Shown here piece after piece: positions 10,757 through 22,886 of a stretch of 64,000 nt of DNA. The stretch is from Crotophaga sulcirostris. Its lineage: Eukaryota; Chordata; Aves; Cuculiformes; Crotophagidae. The notes below the pieces were generated by a model. It ran no database searches, was not told the origin of the DNA, and saw nothing but the letters and a program-made list of their open reading frames with translations. The first letter of the stretch is position 1. Each line of letters begins with the position of its first letter. The stretch lies in contig VYZB01000076.1 of the NCBI GenBank assembly GCA_013397455.1, forward strand, positions 2,749,468 through 2,813,467. Reading direction: 5' to 3'. Made by a program: the position numbers and the translations under genes.

Positions 10757-13239
10757 CTGGGTTTAGGAAGCTTCCTCGATTTCTGTCTCTTGAAGGAGGA
10801 AGAGTAAAAATCAGCTGGATACATGGGCACACCTGGAACCATTCCTTTTCCCATTATCTCGTATAGAATCCTGATTTAGTTGTGTGTGAGCACTGCATTT
10901 TGGAAGGACTACACCTACTTGATAGTATGCCCTTATAAACACCGAGGTAAAATATACTAGTCCTAAATAAAGCATAGGTATAGCAATTGTAATCTGAAAC
11001 AAGACAACATCCTAAGTGAGTTTGAGAGATTTTGTGTGCGGATTTAACAGAGGGAAATGTGCTGGGATCCAGGAATGATTAATGTAAGTTAATCCAGAAA
11101 TGCTGCCATGCAGCATTCCAAGTAAGAAGAGAGGACTGATTCAGCCTCTGCAGTTTGTATGCAAATAGATCTTGTTGTACAGGGAAAGAGATTGTTTTTG
11201 ACAACTTGACTCTAGCAATGCTGCAAGGCATCTAGAATGGTCCCGCTTTCTATTTTCTTCAGTTCCTTGTATTCCTTGAGGTGTCCAGCTCAAACTAAAT
11301 GTAGCTCATGTCAACAGAGACAGCAAATACACATGGTATCTTTCACATTGCTCTGAGAAATCTTTTGACTTCTTTCATGCCTTTTCCATAGGGCAAACTG
11401 TGAAACAACATATATTTTCTGTCACCTGTGTTAAGATTTCAGCAATGTGATTACAGAAGAAGTGCAGGTCTCTAGAAAAACATTCAGAAAATGGTTTTTG
11501 AACGGTCTCCCTTTAAGCTTCAAAGGAACTGCATCACTCTCTCCTTAACCTCAGTAATTGCTGCTTAAAAAAAAAGGCAGATTTAAAAAAGAAATCATGC
11601 AATCTAGAAACATACTTTCCATCTGTGTATTGCGGCTGAAATCCAAAATAGGCCAGCTGGTCATAGCACAGCTCACATATTCACAGTATCTGTCCTCTGA
11701 ATAAGTCATTTCATCATAAACAGTGGAAAGCAAAAAGCAGAGTCTTAGCTTCTCTGATTTTCCCCCTGTGTTTGACACTGAAAGGACTGGAAGGTACTAA
11801 AAGATTCCCCCCCAGTGTTAAATTTGATATTGTCATTGCATTTTATTTGCTACTCAAATATGTCTTTTAAAACTGTGTGATCCAGGATGTGGAGTGGAAT
11901 GTTTGTTGTGGCAAATGCCTCTCTTCATTGGAGCAGTTTGGTCTGGCAGTGTTCCCAGTTTGCTGTAGGTTTAGCAAGTAAGTTGTGCACATTCCCTTGA
12001 TTTTTGTTCTTGCTTTTTGTGGCACTCCCTCTACATCTTGAGTAGTGTCTTTCAGTATCTACATTTTATACCTAATCAATAGGGGTTGATCCCAACAGAC
12101 TAGAAACTCCTCTTTAAGTAATGGGGAATGTCTCCTTTCTCCCTCTCTATATCATTGATTTTGCTTTGAGGAGCACACACTGTGCATAGAGGTTGCAGCC
12201 TTCCCCACTTCTTCCCCAGGCTGGAATGCTCTGAGTCGGTGATTGTCACTCTGTGCTGAGTCCTCTTAGGTATAAGATAGAGCCAGTAGGTCATGTAGGG
12301 GATGAGGGATGAAAGGTAAAAAATGTGATAATAACACCTAGGGATCATCAGGGGAAAACTCAGTCATTGTACTCTTTTGAGGTAACCTAAACCAATTTTG
12401 ATCAGACACAACAGATATTGAGCCAATGTCCACGTTCCATCCAAAACATAACCAGTGAAGGAAATATGAACATAACTGAGGAAACTCCTGCAGTTATGAA
12501 AGGTATTTGTCTCTCAATGTGATGGGGGCACCAGAACATGTGAAGTTGGAAGAACATTGTGGCAATGCTTAAGCTCTTCCCATCTTCCTCATCTGTAGTT
12601 TGGGGAGCCCTCCCCGTCTGTTTTGGTGTACCTGAACTGAACTTGCTGCAATTTGACAAAATATTTCTTGCCCTGGGGGTGAATTAAGTTGAATTTTTGT
12701 AAGAGCTAGAGCAAAAGACAGATGAACTTATGGTATGCTGCTTTACTATTTTGTCTGATTTTACCTTCTTAAGGTATGAATCTGGACAGACTGTTTAAAG
12801 TGCTTTGTTTACCTAATGGCCTGACTTTTGGATAATACACCGATGGAAAGCATGAGGCTACAGTTTATATCTTCAGCAAATGAATATATGGCAAAAAAAT
12901 GGCTAGTTTCACAAAAGTAACCAAAACCCTTGCTGCATGTGCAGTGCAGTTTCTATGCACAGTCAGTTGTGCACACCTGTATTACACTTCTGTGGATAAA
13001 TAGCTACAAGCACAGCCTTACTCTGAATGGTCTGAAGAATACTGCTAAGTTTTGTAATTGCTGCTGCGTTAACGTAATGGCTCATCATCATTAGCAATGG
13101 TATCCAGTCTAATTTTATGGCCTTTTCTGTACTATTTAGAGGATGTCAACTTGATCTGTTCCTTTTTTTTTTTCCTTCAATAACAAAATGTCTTATTTGA
13201 TAATTAGTTACAAGTTAATTGCTTGATAAAAGTTTACTA
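10757..13239. other. Non-coding DNA, no gene recognised
   Basis: The sequence is unique-looking. The open frames (at most about 85 codons, mostly minus strand) have no recognisable domain. A run of A at about 11567-11575 and a short C run near 11805 are the only low-complexity features. I see no repeat family or RNA gene. Confidence 0.5.
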
Positions 13240-13530
13240 GTACTATAGAACCATTTAGGGAAATGGGAACTTCTGGAGCTCTCTAGCCCAACACCCAAGT
13301 CAGAGCAGGACCATCTCCAAAGTTATAGCAGGATGTTTAGGGCCTTGTCCACTGTTTTTTTTTTTGATATTTCCAAGGATGGAGGTTCTACATCCTTGCT
13401 AGGCAATCTGATTTAGTGTTAGACCCTTCCCATTGTGCAGATTGTTTTCCTTAGATCTAGTTGGAATTTCCCTCATTGCAACTGGTGTCTGTTGCCTTTT
13501 GCTCTATTGCTATGCATCTCCAAAAAAATT
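13240..13530 (-). mobile_element. Old CR1 LINE fragment, reverse orientation
   Basis: On the plus strand this follows the antisense CR1 pattern in order: a decayed 3' end (ATAGAACCATTTAGGGAAAT), TCTAGCCCAACACCCAAGTC, AGCAGGATGTTTAGGGCCTT, ATTTCCAAGGATGGAGGTTC, and GGAATTTCCCTCATTGCAAC with TGTCTGTTGCCTTTTGCTCT. These correspond to the 3' UTR and the end of ORF2. Divergence is high, with a T-run inserted at about 13357-13366. It is much older than the 9840 and 6871 copies and has no open frame. Confidence 0.75.
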
Positions 13531-15061
13531 TCTGTCTTCCCTACAACCACCCATTATTCAGTTATGCTGCAGTTGTTCACAGAGCTGTATGAATGGCTGG
13601 TGAAGGAAGACAGGTACTCTGAATAGCTGTCAATTTGAAGTAATTAAAACCAGAACTGCTGGTTAGAGGCTTTTGCAGGCCAGGAAAGAGCTACAGCCAG
13701 TCTGAGTAGCTGGGTGGAGAATTAATGGCCTTACCTGGTAATACAGAAAGAAAGGTGATATAGGTAATAAAATGCCTTTTTATGACTCTTCTTCCTCACA
13801 GTTAGAGAAAATTTCCCCTTGTACCAGTAGTGCAAGAACTGTTCCACTTGTGTCACAGTATAGTTTTGCTGAATGTTAGTAAATGGTAGCTTGGAAAAAC
13901 TTAGTCCTTAATGAGCCCTGTAGGTTCTACTGGAAGGCTGAAAGGATTTCTTCTCCTTCTGCATGGTTTTGTGGTGAGTTTTTCTCAGTGAAAATTACCA
14001 CTATTGTTCAATCCTGTGAGCTGTGACAATCCATTTCATTTGTTCTCAACCTGTGGTGGAAATACCTGCACAGCTGCGCTCTGTGCTAATTCTAATACAA
14101 AAGCCAGAGAAGAGCATTAGTTTCTCCTTGCCAGAATTCTGTGATATGAAGTTTCCAACAGGGTTGGCACTGGTGACAGACAATTGATCGCTGAGATAAG
14201 ATTTGAAGTCTCAGTCTCCAGAACACAGGTGAAAGAATTCTCTGTGCCTTCTCCCAGAGCTCTCTGTGAATGGATATTACTGCTTTGGATGAAATCAAAA
14301 CTATTCAAGCAAAGATGGCAGTCTTTTTCTTGGACAGTGTTATATATAATACAATAGATTTTGCTTCCTTTCCCCAAAACTGTTCAAATCTGGCTTTGTG
14401 TCAGTGGCTCAGGCACAACAATTGTTGCAATAAAAGCAGGATTAGGTGTGGTTTATATCCTTCCAGATTTATTTGTTTGTGGTGTGGTTCCATCCTTAGA
14501 GATGCTTGATTGTTTAATTCTTTACCTACTCATATATTTAGCTCCTATTGAATTAAATAATACTGCTGAAGTTTAGTGTGAGCCTGTTAGACTGAGGTCT
14601 GCCTCTGTATTAACTTGCTGTAATGAAAATGTAAAATAACCAGAGCAAACCCCTATGTTAACCACATATACAATCAAATATGCCCTCAAGTAATTGGATC
14701 TGTAGGATAGAAAGCAAAACATTGCAAATGGTACTGGTTTGCAGTAAGTCATAATCCTTTAAGCATATAAATCCACCAGACAGCTTAGAAGTGCAATTTC
14801 TGCCACCAGCTATGTTGAAAATGTGCTTGCATACTTTGTACTAAACTACAGCATCAAGCAACAAGCTATGCTCTAGGGATACTGTAGAGCCCCTATCACT
14901 CCGGTGCCAGTTCTGGGAGTTGTCATGTCTTAGGGAGGCACAGTGCCTCCAGAGCTGCCCTTGCATCACTATTAATTAGGGTACAGTTTGCACTCCTTTC
15001 TACATCTTGTCACCAGTCAGTGGCTGGTGTGCAGGATGAGATAGTCTCGTCCCCTTAGTGT
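13531..15061. other. Non-coding DNA, no gene recognised
   Basis: Nothing recognisable here. Overlapping open frames of up to 86 codons at 14092-14576 on both strands lack domains and probably reflect chance. Confidence 0.5.
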
Positions 15062-15500
15062 ATGCCATAAGAACTGCTACAGTGGGTCAGATCGGAGGTC
15101 CAGCCAGCCCAACACGCATTTTCTGACAGTGGCCTGCAGCAGATGTTTAGAGAAAAAGAAGCAGAACAAGGCAATTACAGAGAGATACTTTCCAGTGGTT
15201 TGCTGGGAAACCAGGAATGTGGAGGCTTCCTGAGCCAGATATTGTCTCTACACTTTAGCATATGATAGCTGTATAGACTGCCAGCGAACTTTTTTTAATC
15301 ACCCTTTTGAAATATTTTTACTCTTCCTGCCTCCCCAATATCCAACGGCAATACATTCCATAATGACTCTCTGATGTGTGAAAAAGTGGGTTTTTTTATT
15401 CTGTCTTTAAACCTACCACCTGCTAACTTCACTGGATATTTTCGCTTCCTGGGCATGCTTCCATTCTTGCATGATAAGAGAAAAATACTCAATGCAGTGG
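15062..15500 (-). mobile_element. Ancient CR1/L3-like LINE 3' end, reverse orientation
   Basis: The element's 3' terminus lies at about 15062 (plus strand AGAACTGCTACAGTGGGTCA then GGTCCAGCCAGCCCAA, followed by TTCTGACAGTGGCC). This matches my memory of the antisense start of a LINE family abundant in turtles and crocodilians. On the minus strand, 15440-15295 translates into the ORF2 C-terminus: KLAGGRFKDRIKK, then FSHIRESLWNVLPLDI, equivalent to the 'FFTxRVVxLWNSLP' block of CR1-type reverse transcriptases. The age is probably pre-avian. The endpoint near 15500 is approximate. The family is not named. Confidence 0.65.
15295..15450 (-). pseudogene. ORF2 C-terminal remnant of the ancient LINE
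   Basis: An in-frame minus-strand stretch keeps about 45 residues, including GGRF, KKPTF, LWNVLP and the acidic tail before the 3' UTR. A CR1-clade C-terminus in the same order supports the homology. The rest of the protein is absent. The retained open frame is short enough to survive by chance. Confidence 0.55.
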
Positions 15501-18500
15501 GCTGCAACATCCTTGGTTGGAAATAATCCCTTCTTGCCCACTGCTTCACAAGGGGTACAAATACTAAAAATGGTATTTTGTGCCCCTGTTTTGCACAAAA
15601 GTATGAAAAAGGAAAGGATACAGTCTGGCAGCCACCCTCAACAATTATCTTGTAGTTAGGAGTGGAGAAGACTCACGTGAATAGCTTCTTGCCACAGACA
15701 ATAGTAAGCATTGGGGCAGAGATCCCTTACTGTACTGTGAACAGCAAACACCTCTTAGTGAAAGCAAAGCATGTTTCTAACAGACTATTTCTAAAAAGAA
15801 TGTAGAGGGAATGTTCTTCCTTTAAAAAATAGCTGTTCAAGTTAATTGAAACATCTGTGTAAAATTCATTACATTGTTTTCTTTCAAAAAGAAATGACAG
15901 TTCACTTGAAAGCTTTTGAATTATGCTTACATTTTTCTTTGGAGGAATGTTTTGTTTCATTTCCAAATTAAGTTTACTGGAGTTTAATTTTAAAGAAAAC
16001 AAAGAAAATGAAGAAAAATGCAGTGAAAGCAAGAAAGCCTGCCTTCTCTTCCATTGTGAGCTATTTCTGATGAAAAACGCTCCTCATCAAAAAACCAAGT
16101 CCCCTCTACCTTCTCTAATATGAAGGATTAGACCTGTTAGAAAAATGCTAGAGACCTTGTCTTTAAAATGGTCTTTGGCAGGCTGTATGTGTTATGCAGC
16201 CCAGACCCAGAGACTGATAATTAAGATCAAAGTTATATTTGACTATAGTTACATATTTTAAATTAGATTCCAGGTAGCTAATTGCTACCAGAGAACCAGA
16301 GAAGGACATTTACAAAATCGCATTTTATTCTTTCCTCCCTTTTATGTTTTATTTGGTCAGAGTTTTCCACAAAACAATCAGGATTTTTAAGCAATCAATT
16401 TAACTCTTGTAAATTAAATGACAAGCAAAATTTAACTTACTAACTTTTATACTTTTTTTTAACGGCTCAGCTATAGAAAATCTTTTATTGGCGCAACTGA
16501 CATCAAAATCAAATAAGCGTCTGAATTATTTTTAGAGGAGACCAAAATATGATCTGATACTGAAAGAGAGACTGAACAACAATCCCCATCTCCCCACAGT
16601 ATGAAAAAAAATACACTAGAAAAATTAATATCTTCAAAGGCCTTAGTTGACTTTTCTCCCTGTTATTTATTTGTTTAATTCTAAGACAGGCATGGTGAAG
16701 TAAAAGAGGTGTTAGTACTGCTAGCAGACTAATGAAGGCTTTGCAAGTGCAGGAAATAGATTCTGAGAAGCAGTGACTGAATATTCTTGATAACGATCTT
16801 TCTAGCGATCGATCAGTATTTATTTTAGGAAATGTCTGAAATATATGTAATATCAATAAACTGCAAAGCAGTGTTCTCCTGTAAGTCAGTGCGATTGCCA
16901 AAAGACTACTGTCACGTAAATGAAAATCTGCTAATTGTTTAGTGTTGCCAAATGTTTAACTGGCCTCTAAAACTTGGCATACACAATGAAAATTGGTTAC
17001 CAAATGGATAAAACAATAGCAGTTATTCAGGAAATGTGATCTTGTTCTCTTACATTGTGTGCTGAGATGGAGTGCTATACTACCTTCATCTCATGCTGGA
17101 TGAGCTGACGAGCCATGAGATGTCCAGTGTAGAAGGTAGCTCTGAGAGGTGCAGAGAGCTGGGCAGCTTGCAACAGCAGGTGCAGTTTGGCTTGGTGGCT
17201 CTGGGCTTGGTGAAGAAGCATACAGCAGAAGGTGTAGCAGCAGTAACATCATCATATTTTTCCTAATGAGAGGCCTCTGTCTGCTGGTCTACAAATCTCA
17301 GTTGAAGGGTAGGGTGTGACTGGGAGAAATTTCTAGGGTTACTTGCACCCATCATAATGTTATGGTCTTTGAAGGTGTCAGTCTTTGATGGCTTCTGAAG
17401 GACAGCAGACTCTGAACTGGAGCACTGGTTAATTGCCTGGAGTTAGGCTAATTCTGAGTCAAAGAGTTGAGACTAGCTAATCTTACTTTGTCTTAGATGA
17501 TTACAGTGAGATTGCTTTTGTGCTCTCACAGTATTTTACCTCATAGTTAACTGCATTCTAAAGAAACTGTGGAGTAGCAATGCCCATTTCTTTCCACCGG
17601 CTAAGAGGAGAACCTATATGACCGGTCTAGGTGTACGTGTCTGCAATGTCAGAATATCTGCAAGTTAGGTGAGATTGGGGGTTTATTTGCAATCTCTATG
17701 GATTATGACCATTATGAACTTCTGTGTACACACTCACACCATCCTGGGTCTGTGTCACAGATCTGGCATGATGTTGCCTCAAGGGGAAATGTATTCATGC
17801 TTGGTTTCTTTGATATGGCTGTGGAAAGCTCAGTGCAGGAACTAAGCCTGGCAGCAGCTAAAAGAAGCTTAGACTTACAACAATAGCTTCACATGGCTAC
17901 TTTTGACCTTCCAGAGGTCACTCTTTCCCAGTACCTACATATGATACAGGTATTGCATGTAATACTTATAGTATTACAACTAAATGATTACAACTCCAAG
18001 GGCCCTTCCAAAGAAATGGAACTGAAGCAGAGATGGTGGTAAGCATCCCCAGACTCTGTTGTTTGCACACATTTTCTTCTCAAAGACCAGAAAAGAAGCA
18101 TGAGGCTTGAAGGTCTTACTGGGACTCATTACCTGCATCATCCACTGTGGTCTTTGTATGCAGTACTGTCCCATAATGTGCTGAATAGCCACAGAGTCAT
18201 GGTAGTTTTCTGATACATGACCATTGCAGTGGCCATGGAATATGCAATTTCTAATTTGCTATCCAAATGTGTAGTTCAAATCTACTTATAAAATCCCTTC
18301 TTACCTTCAGTGTAGCCTTTCCTACAACCCTCTACAGGATGAAGTAAACTTCTCAAGCTGCTGACATACTTTAAATAAGAAAAATATGTTATCGCTTCCC
18401 ATGCCAAAAAATGTTCATTAGTGTCTCTGAAGTATGAATGAAATCTCCTAATCTTTCAATAATTAAGATGCTGCCTAACTTTTCTAATCACTGATTTTAA

Positions 18501-21500
18501 TATGATAAACATACCATGCAGTTGATAAGACGTGTTTGCATATGACACACAAAACTGTGTTTCAGTTGGACCTTACTGCTGAGGGTATGATGCTGTTTAT
18601 TGGAATGTAGCTATGCTCAGCTGGGAGACATTTCATGCTGATCCCAAGCAGTGACTTCCTGAAGAACACTGGAATTCCAAGTGGATGATTTTAAATGCAA
18701 TTTATCTGCTCACAGTGTATATACAAACTATCCCCAAGGTCCTTCCAAACTGCCCTGTGGTTATGCCCCAAAATATATTTCATGCGCCACGTATAATTCA
18801 AATACGCCCAAAAGGACATGAAGACCAAGAAGTGAGTTCTGATTGAAATAACGCCTCAGGGGAATGTTTGTTGCTAAGAAGTAGCTGAATACCACAGAGA
18901 TTAATAATCCCAGTACAAAATATTTTTTCCATGCTTCTTCATTCCACTCAGTTATTTAGAACATATGAGAGGGAACATTAATATTTAAAAAAGCCTCCGC
19001 CCACATATACAATGTTCTCATAAGAAGGGCCCAGGGTTATAGTGAGTGTAGTCTTCTGACTGTGCAGTTAGGTATATTTATACCACTGACCTTCTCTCTT
19101 CTTTCTTCTCCCAAGCATTCTCTCAAACAAGAGCACAAGCTTTTTCCTAAATGCCCCTAACAGAAGTAAGATGGATCTTACAATGCATAAGCTTTTATTC
19201 TTGACTTTGTAATCTGGGAAGAGGGAGAAGGAGTTTCTGTGGTATAATTTACCTGGATTATTTTACATAGCTGCATTAGGAAGAGATGAATCCACCCTAC
19301 AAATGCCTCTTTTGCTATAAAGTTTAGGTGACTGGCACAGGTATGGATGTGTGAAGCTAGGGAGGGTGAATTGCGGTGTATTGTTCGGCTGTTTTGTGAC
19401 TGCTTATTTCGGAGGGTGGGAGCCTATATGTCTGCTGTGTTACTGTGTTGTATCTCTACTAATGCAAAGAGATAGAACAGGATATGGGAACAATATCCTG
19501 TGTTCTGGGTGTCTCAGCTGACATCAGTACTGAAAGGCACTGTGTTTCAAGAGCTGGTCTTAGAGACCAGTGTGGTGCCTCCCTGTTTTTACACAGCTCC
19601 CCCTGCCCCTTCCTTGGCTCAGTGAAAGGCAAACAGGACTGCAGTTCAGCTTGCACATTAAAGAAGAGAGAACAGATTGCAGACTAGACCAACCCTGCAA
19701 CAAAATAAACCAAACTTTTCTGGCTCTTTGCTATTTCTATTGCTCCTTTGAGTATACATAACTGCAGCAAGAGCAACTATGTAATTTGACCCTTTTTAAA
19801 AGAAAAATGAAAGGAAGAAAAACTGAACCATGGTTCAATGAAGATTATAAATAAAATGAGACACTTTGTACAATTATAGATAGAAATCAGCTCTTAAAAT
19901 CACAGTGACAATCCCTGAGCCAGTTCCAGTACTTGGGTGACTGTTTTAATTAGGACTGACATGTACTTGTTTCTAGATGTTTCAGCAAGTAGGGAAGAAG
20001 GGAGATCTTGGCAGAAAGTGTATCAGGAGGCACCTGATGCTATTGAGCCTGAAGCAAACCTCCTCCCAAAATCTTCAGGATGTCATTGAAATACACAGAT
20101 GTAATTATTTGAAGTTCCTTAAGGAATTGATGTCGCAGTAATTAGACAACTCATTACATCAAGAAATAAGGAAATAAGACTGACAGAGATAAAAATGAAC
20201 ACACTGATAATTTAGCAATATGTGAACGAATAGGATTGTTAAGAACTGGCTTTCTGTGGGGAAAAGTACCTAGGAAAGAATCAGCAGATCCAGTCTTGCT
20301 GTTGTCAGTCTGTCCAAGTTACAGATACAACAAAGAAAAACAGGTCAAACCAGCAAGCACTGTCACTGCCTAGCCTAGCCTTTCATTCCTTGGCTTGCTC
20401 CCCAGGCCTCCACTGTCTCCAGCCTCTTGTCAAACCTTATTCAATGGTTCATCATCCCAAATGAAGGGTAACTTCTGAGACCTCTAGAACCAAACTTTGT
20501 CATGTTCTCTCTGCCAAGCTGACAGAGTATTTCCTATGATTTCAGACATCTGAAACAAGGCTCTGAGTTGCTTACGCTACACCCTGCCTTGAATGAAAAT
20601 GTCTATGGAGCCTGCTTATTTTACTGTGGAGCTGACTCTGCCTCTCTTCTGCTACTTTTTTGAGCTCTTGTATATACTACTTGCTGGAACTTCTAGTGAG
20701 CCCTTTCAGACTTTCCACCCAAAATTTGTCCTGGTTAATATTTGATTCTTCATTCTAACATCTGCTATAAGTCAATTACTAAACAAACTTTTTCTTCAGG
20801 GAAACCTTGTTGGTAATAACGTAAGTGGCAGTGAGGTATTGTTTACAAGTCAGTAAATATTTTGATAGTTATGGTGAAACTAAACTTTAAGACACAGGAT
20901 TCTTATTATAGCAGTAAACTTTAATGATGTACACAGCACTTAACTACTGTCTTTACAGATGACATGGTGCTGAACCAAAGTTTTGAACAATAAAAATAAG
21001 TTACCAGCACATGCTACCTCTTTGTGATTTCTCTGCCCATTAAGAGAAGAAACTGTCTGAGCAAAATAATTCTGATGTTCCTCTCAGGACTATATCTTTG
21101 CCTACTTTTTTGAGCGTCCTACTAACTGTGCAATTTATTTGAATTGTCTTCAGATTCACTTTTATGATACAATCTTCAGCTGCCCTTTTAAGTTTCCTAT
21201 TGTATAGCAATACTCTTCATCTCTTCCCTTACTGATCATAGAACTTCATTTTTTCTGTCCTTTGCCTGTGAAGAGTTGTCATCAGATATGCTGAGGATTC
21301 TTTGTCGCACCTCAGCTCTGCAGGGAGAGAAAATGCTAACATGGCTTGTATAGTTCAGAGGCTTAAGGTGCAGGAAGTTCTTATGACCAGTCACTAACCT
21401 GAAGGCAAACTTACTTGGTCAAAAGCGACCAGAAGTAATTTCTGAAATCTTCTTGGCAGCCATCAAAAAAAGGAAAATAAAGCTGACAAAGTTGGATTTG

Positions 21501-22849
21501 GTTATATTTTGGTGGAGTTTGTTTAGTGGTGTTTTGGTTTTGTGGGGTTTTTTTTCCTTAATACAGCACGTCCTGTGAAAGATTTCTTGAAAATTTTTTC
21601 AACAAATCACTCCCTCCCCCCCACCCCCAACAAAGTGGAAGGGAAGGGATGAGAATTTGTCATACTGATGTTCTTCTTTTTTCTGCATTTGCTTTTCCCC
21701 ACAAGTCAGGTTCTAGGTTTTGGCAGTAAAAATGCAAAGACTCCCTAAGTACAGAGATGGAAAACTGGGAAACAAGAATAATGCCAAGGGACAGTAGTGG
21801 CCAGCTGTTCTGAGCAGCAGCTGAACATGGCTCGTCTCAAGGTGAGATAAGTTGCTGCCTGATCTTCCATTTGCCCTGCTGGTGTCATGTCACTGTTCCT
21901 GTGCCTGAATCACATCCCCATCTGACACTTGCAGAGGTAGAGAACACACACAGACATGTCAGAGGCAGCAAAAATTCCATTTTCCCCCGGTCCTGAACAC
22001 TACCTCTTTGGAAAAAGAAACACTTGTCACCAGCCAAATGAAGACAGGTTCCTGCTCAGCAGCTGCAGCTTCTGAGTGGGATTTCAGGCTGAACCAGCCC
22101 CCTGGTGCTCAGTCCCAGCACTCCCTCAGAGGTGCTCTGGGGAGGGAGTGTGAGCGAGTTTGCACAGCTGCTGCCGGTCCTGGGAAAGCCTGACCCAGAA
22201 GCCAGAAATCTGGTCAATTAGAGGCTTGTCATTGACTCCTATGGGCTGCAAATGAGCTCCAGAGTGAATAAAGGGTTTCAGTTCCTGGAGCTGCTCATCT
22301 GGCACCTTTCACCAGAAAGGGGCCAATTTTACAGTTTTAAGTAAATAAGGTTTAAAGTAAACAAAGCTGTTTTTCACCAAAACTCTGGATTCTTTGTATG
22401 TGAAGAAGTGGAAGCTGCTGTTGCTTCAGAGGAAAACTGACAGCTAAAAGGAGCAAAAAGAAGAGGCTTGTGAATGAAGAAAGCTCTATGACACATTGCA
22501 ACTCCCCTAAATCATGCAAGGCAGCCTCCTGCAGTAATACCTGAGCTAACTCCAAATCTGGGAAGCATTATAGTCCTGTCAGCATGGCACTCTGCCTGAG
22601 CCAAATAGGCTATACCTAATGTAGTTATGCAGTTTTGAGGACACAAGCTACTATCTGTACAGTACTGCACTGTGCTGGCTCCTTAATGGCCTACAGATAC
22701 CTACCATCAAGTCTTAGTGCATGCTAGCACACATACCTGTCCCAGTTTGACACCTTACTTTAAAATGTAAATCTGTGTAAAATCCATATACAGGCACTAG
22801 ATTGACTGGAGAACTCAGCAAACTGGCATTGGAGCAGGTAAAGTGATGA
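15501..22849. other. Non-coding DNA, no gene recognised
   Basis: A long stretch of mostly unique DNA. The largest open frame (16509-16901, minus, 130 codons) has no domain and a low-complexity hydrophobic composition. Sequence around 16200-16560 is strongly AT-rich and repeat-free. A C-rich run lies at about 21612-21629. A slightly GC-richer segment covers about 21990-22310. I could not place any transposon, tRNA, snRNA or exon here. Confidence 0.45.
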
Positions 22850-22886
22850 TTTTTTTCCTTTTTTCCTTTTTTTTTTTTTTTTTTTT
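22850..22886. repeat. Poly-T / T-rich tract
   Basis: A pyrimidine tract ends in an uninterrupted run of about 20 T at 22867-22886. It could be the tail of a minus-strand retrocopy, but no retrocopy body is recognisable next to it. It is otherwise a simple homopolymer. Confidence 0.85.

Noticed and set aside
10606..10854. Minus-strand frame over the CR1 3' end
   Set aside because: It is the antisense shadow of the CR1 element; the same frame recurs opposite the 45000 copy because the DNA is homologous.
16509..16901. 130-codon minus-strand open frame
   Set aside because: Hydrophobic and basic low-information composition, no domain, no splice or start context, lies in AT-rich DNA; probably chance.
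22850..22886. Poly-T tract as the tail of a processed pseudogene or SINE on the minus strand
   Set aside because: No retrocopied body, target-site duplication or SINE head could be seen beside it.
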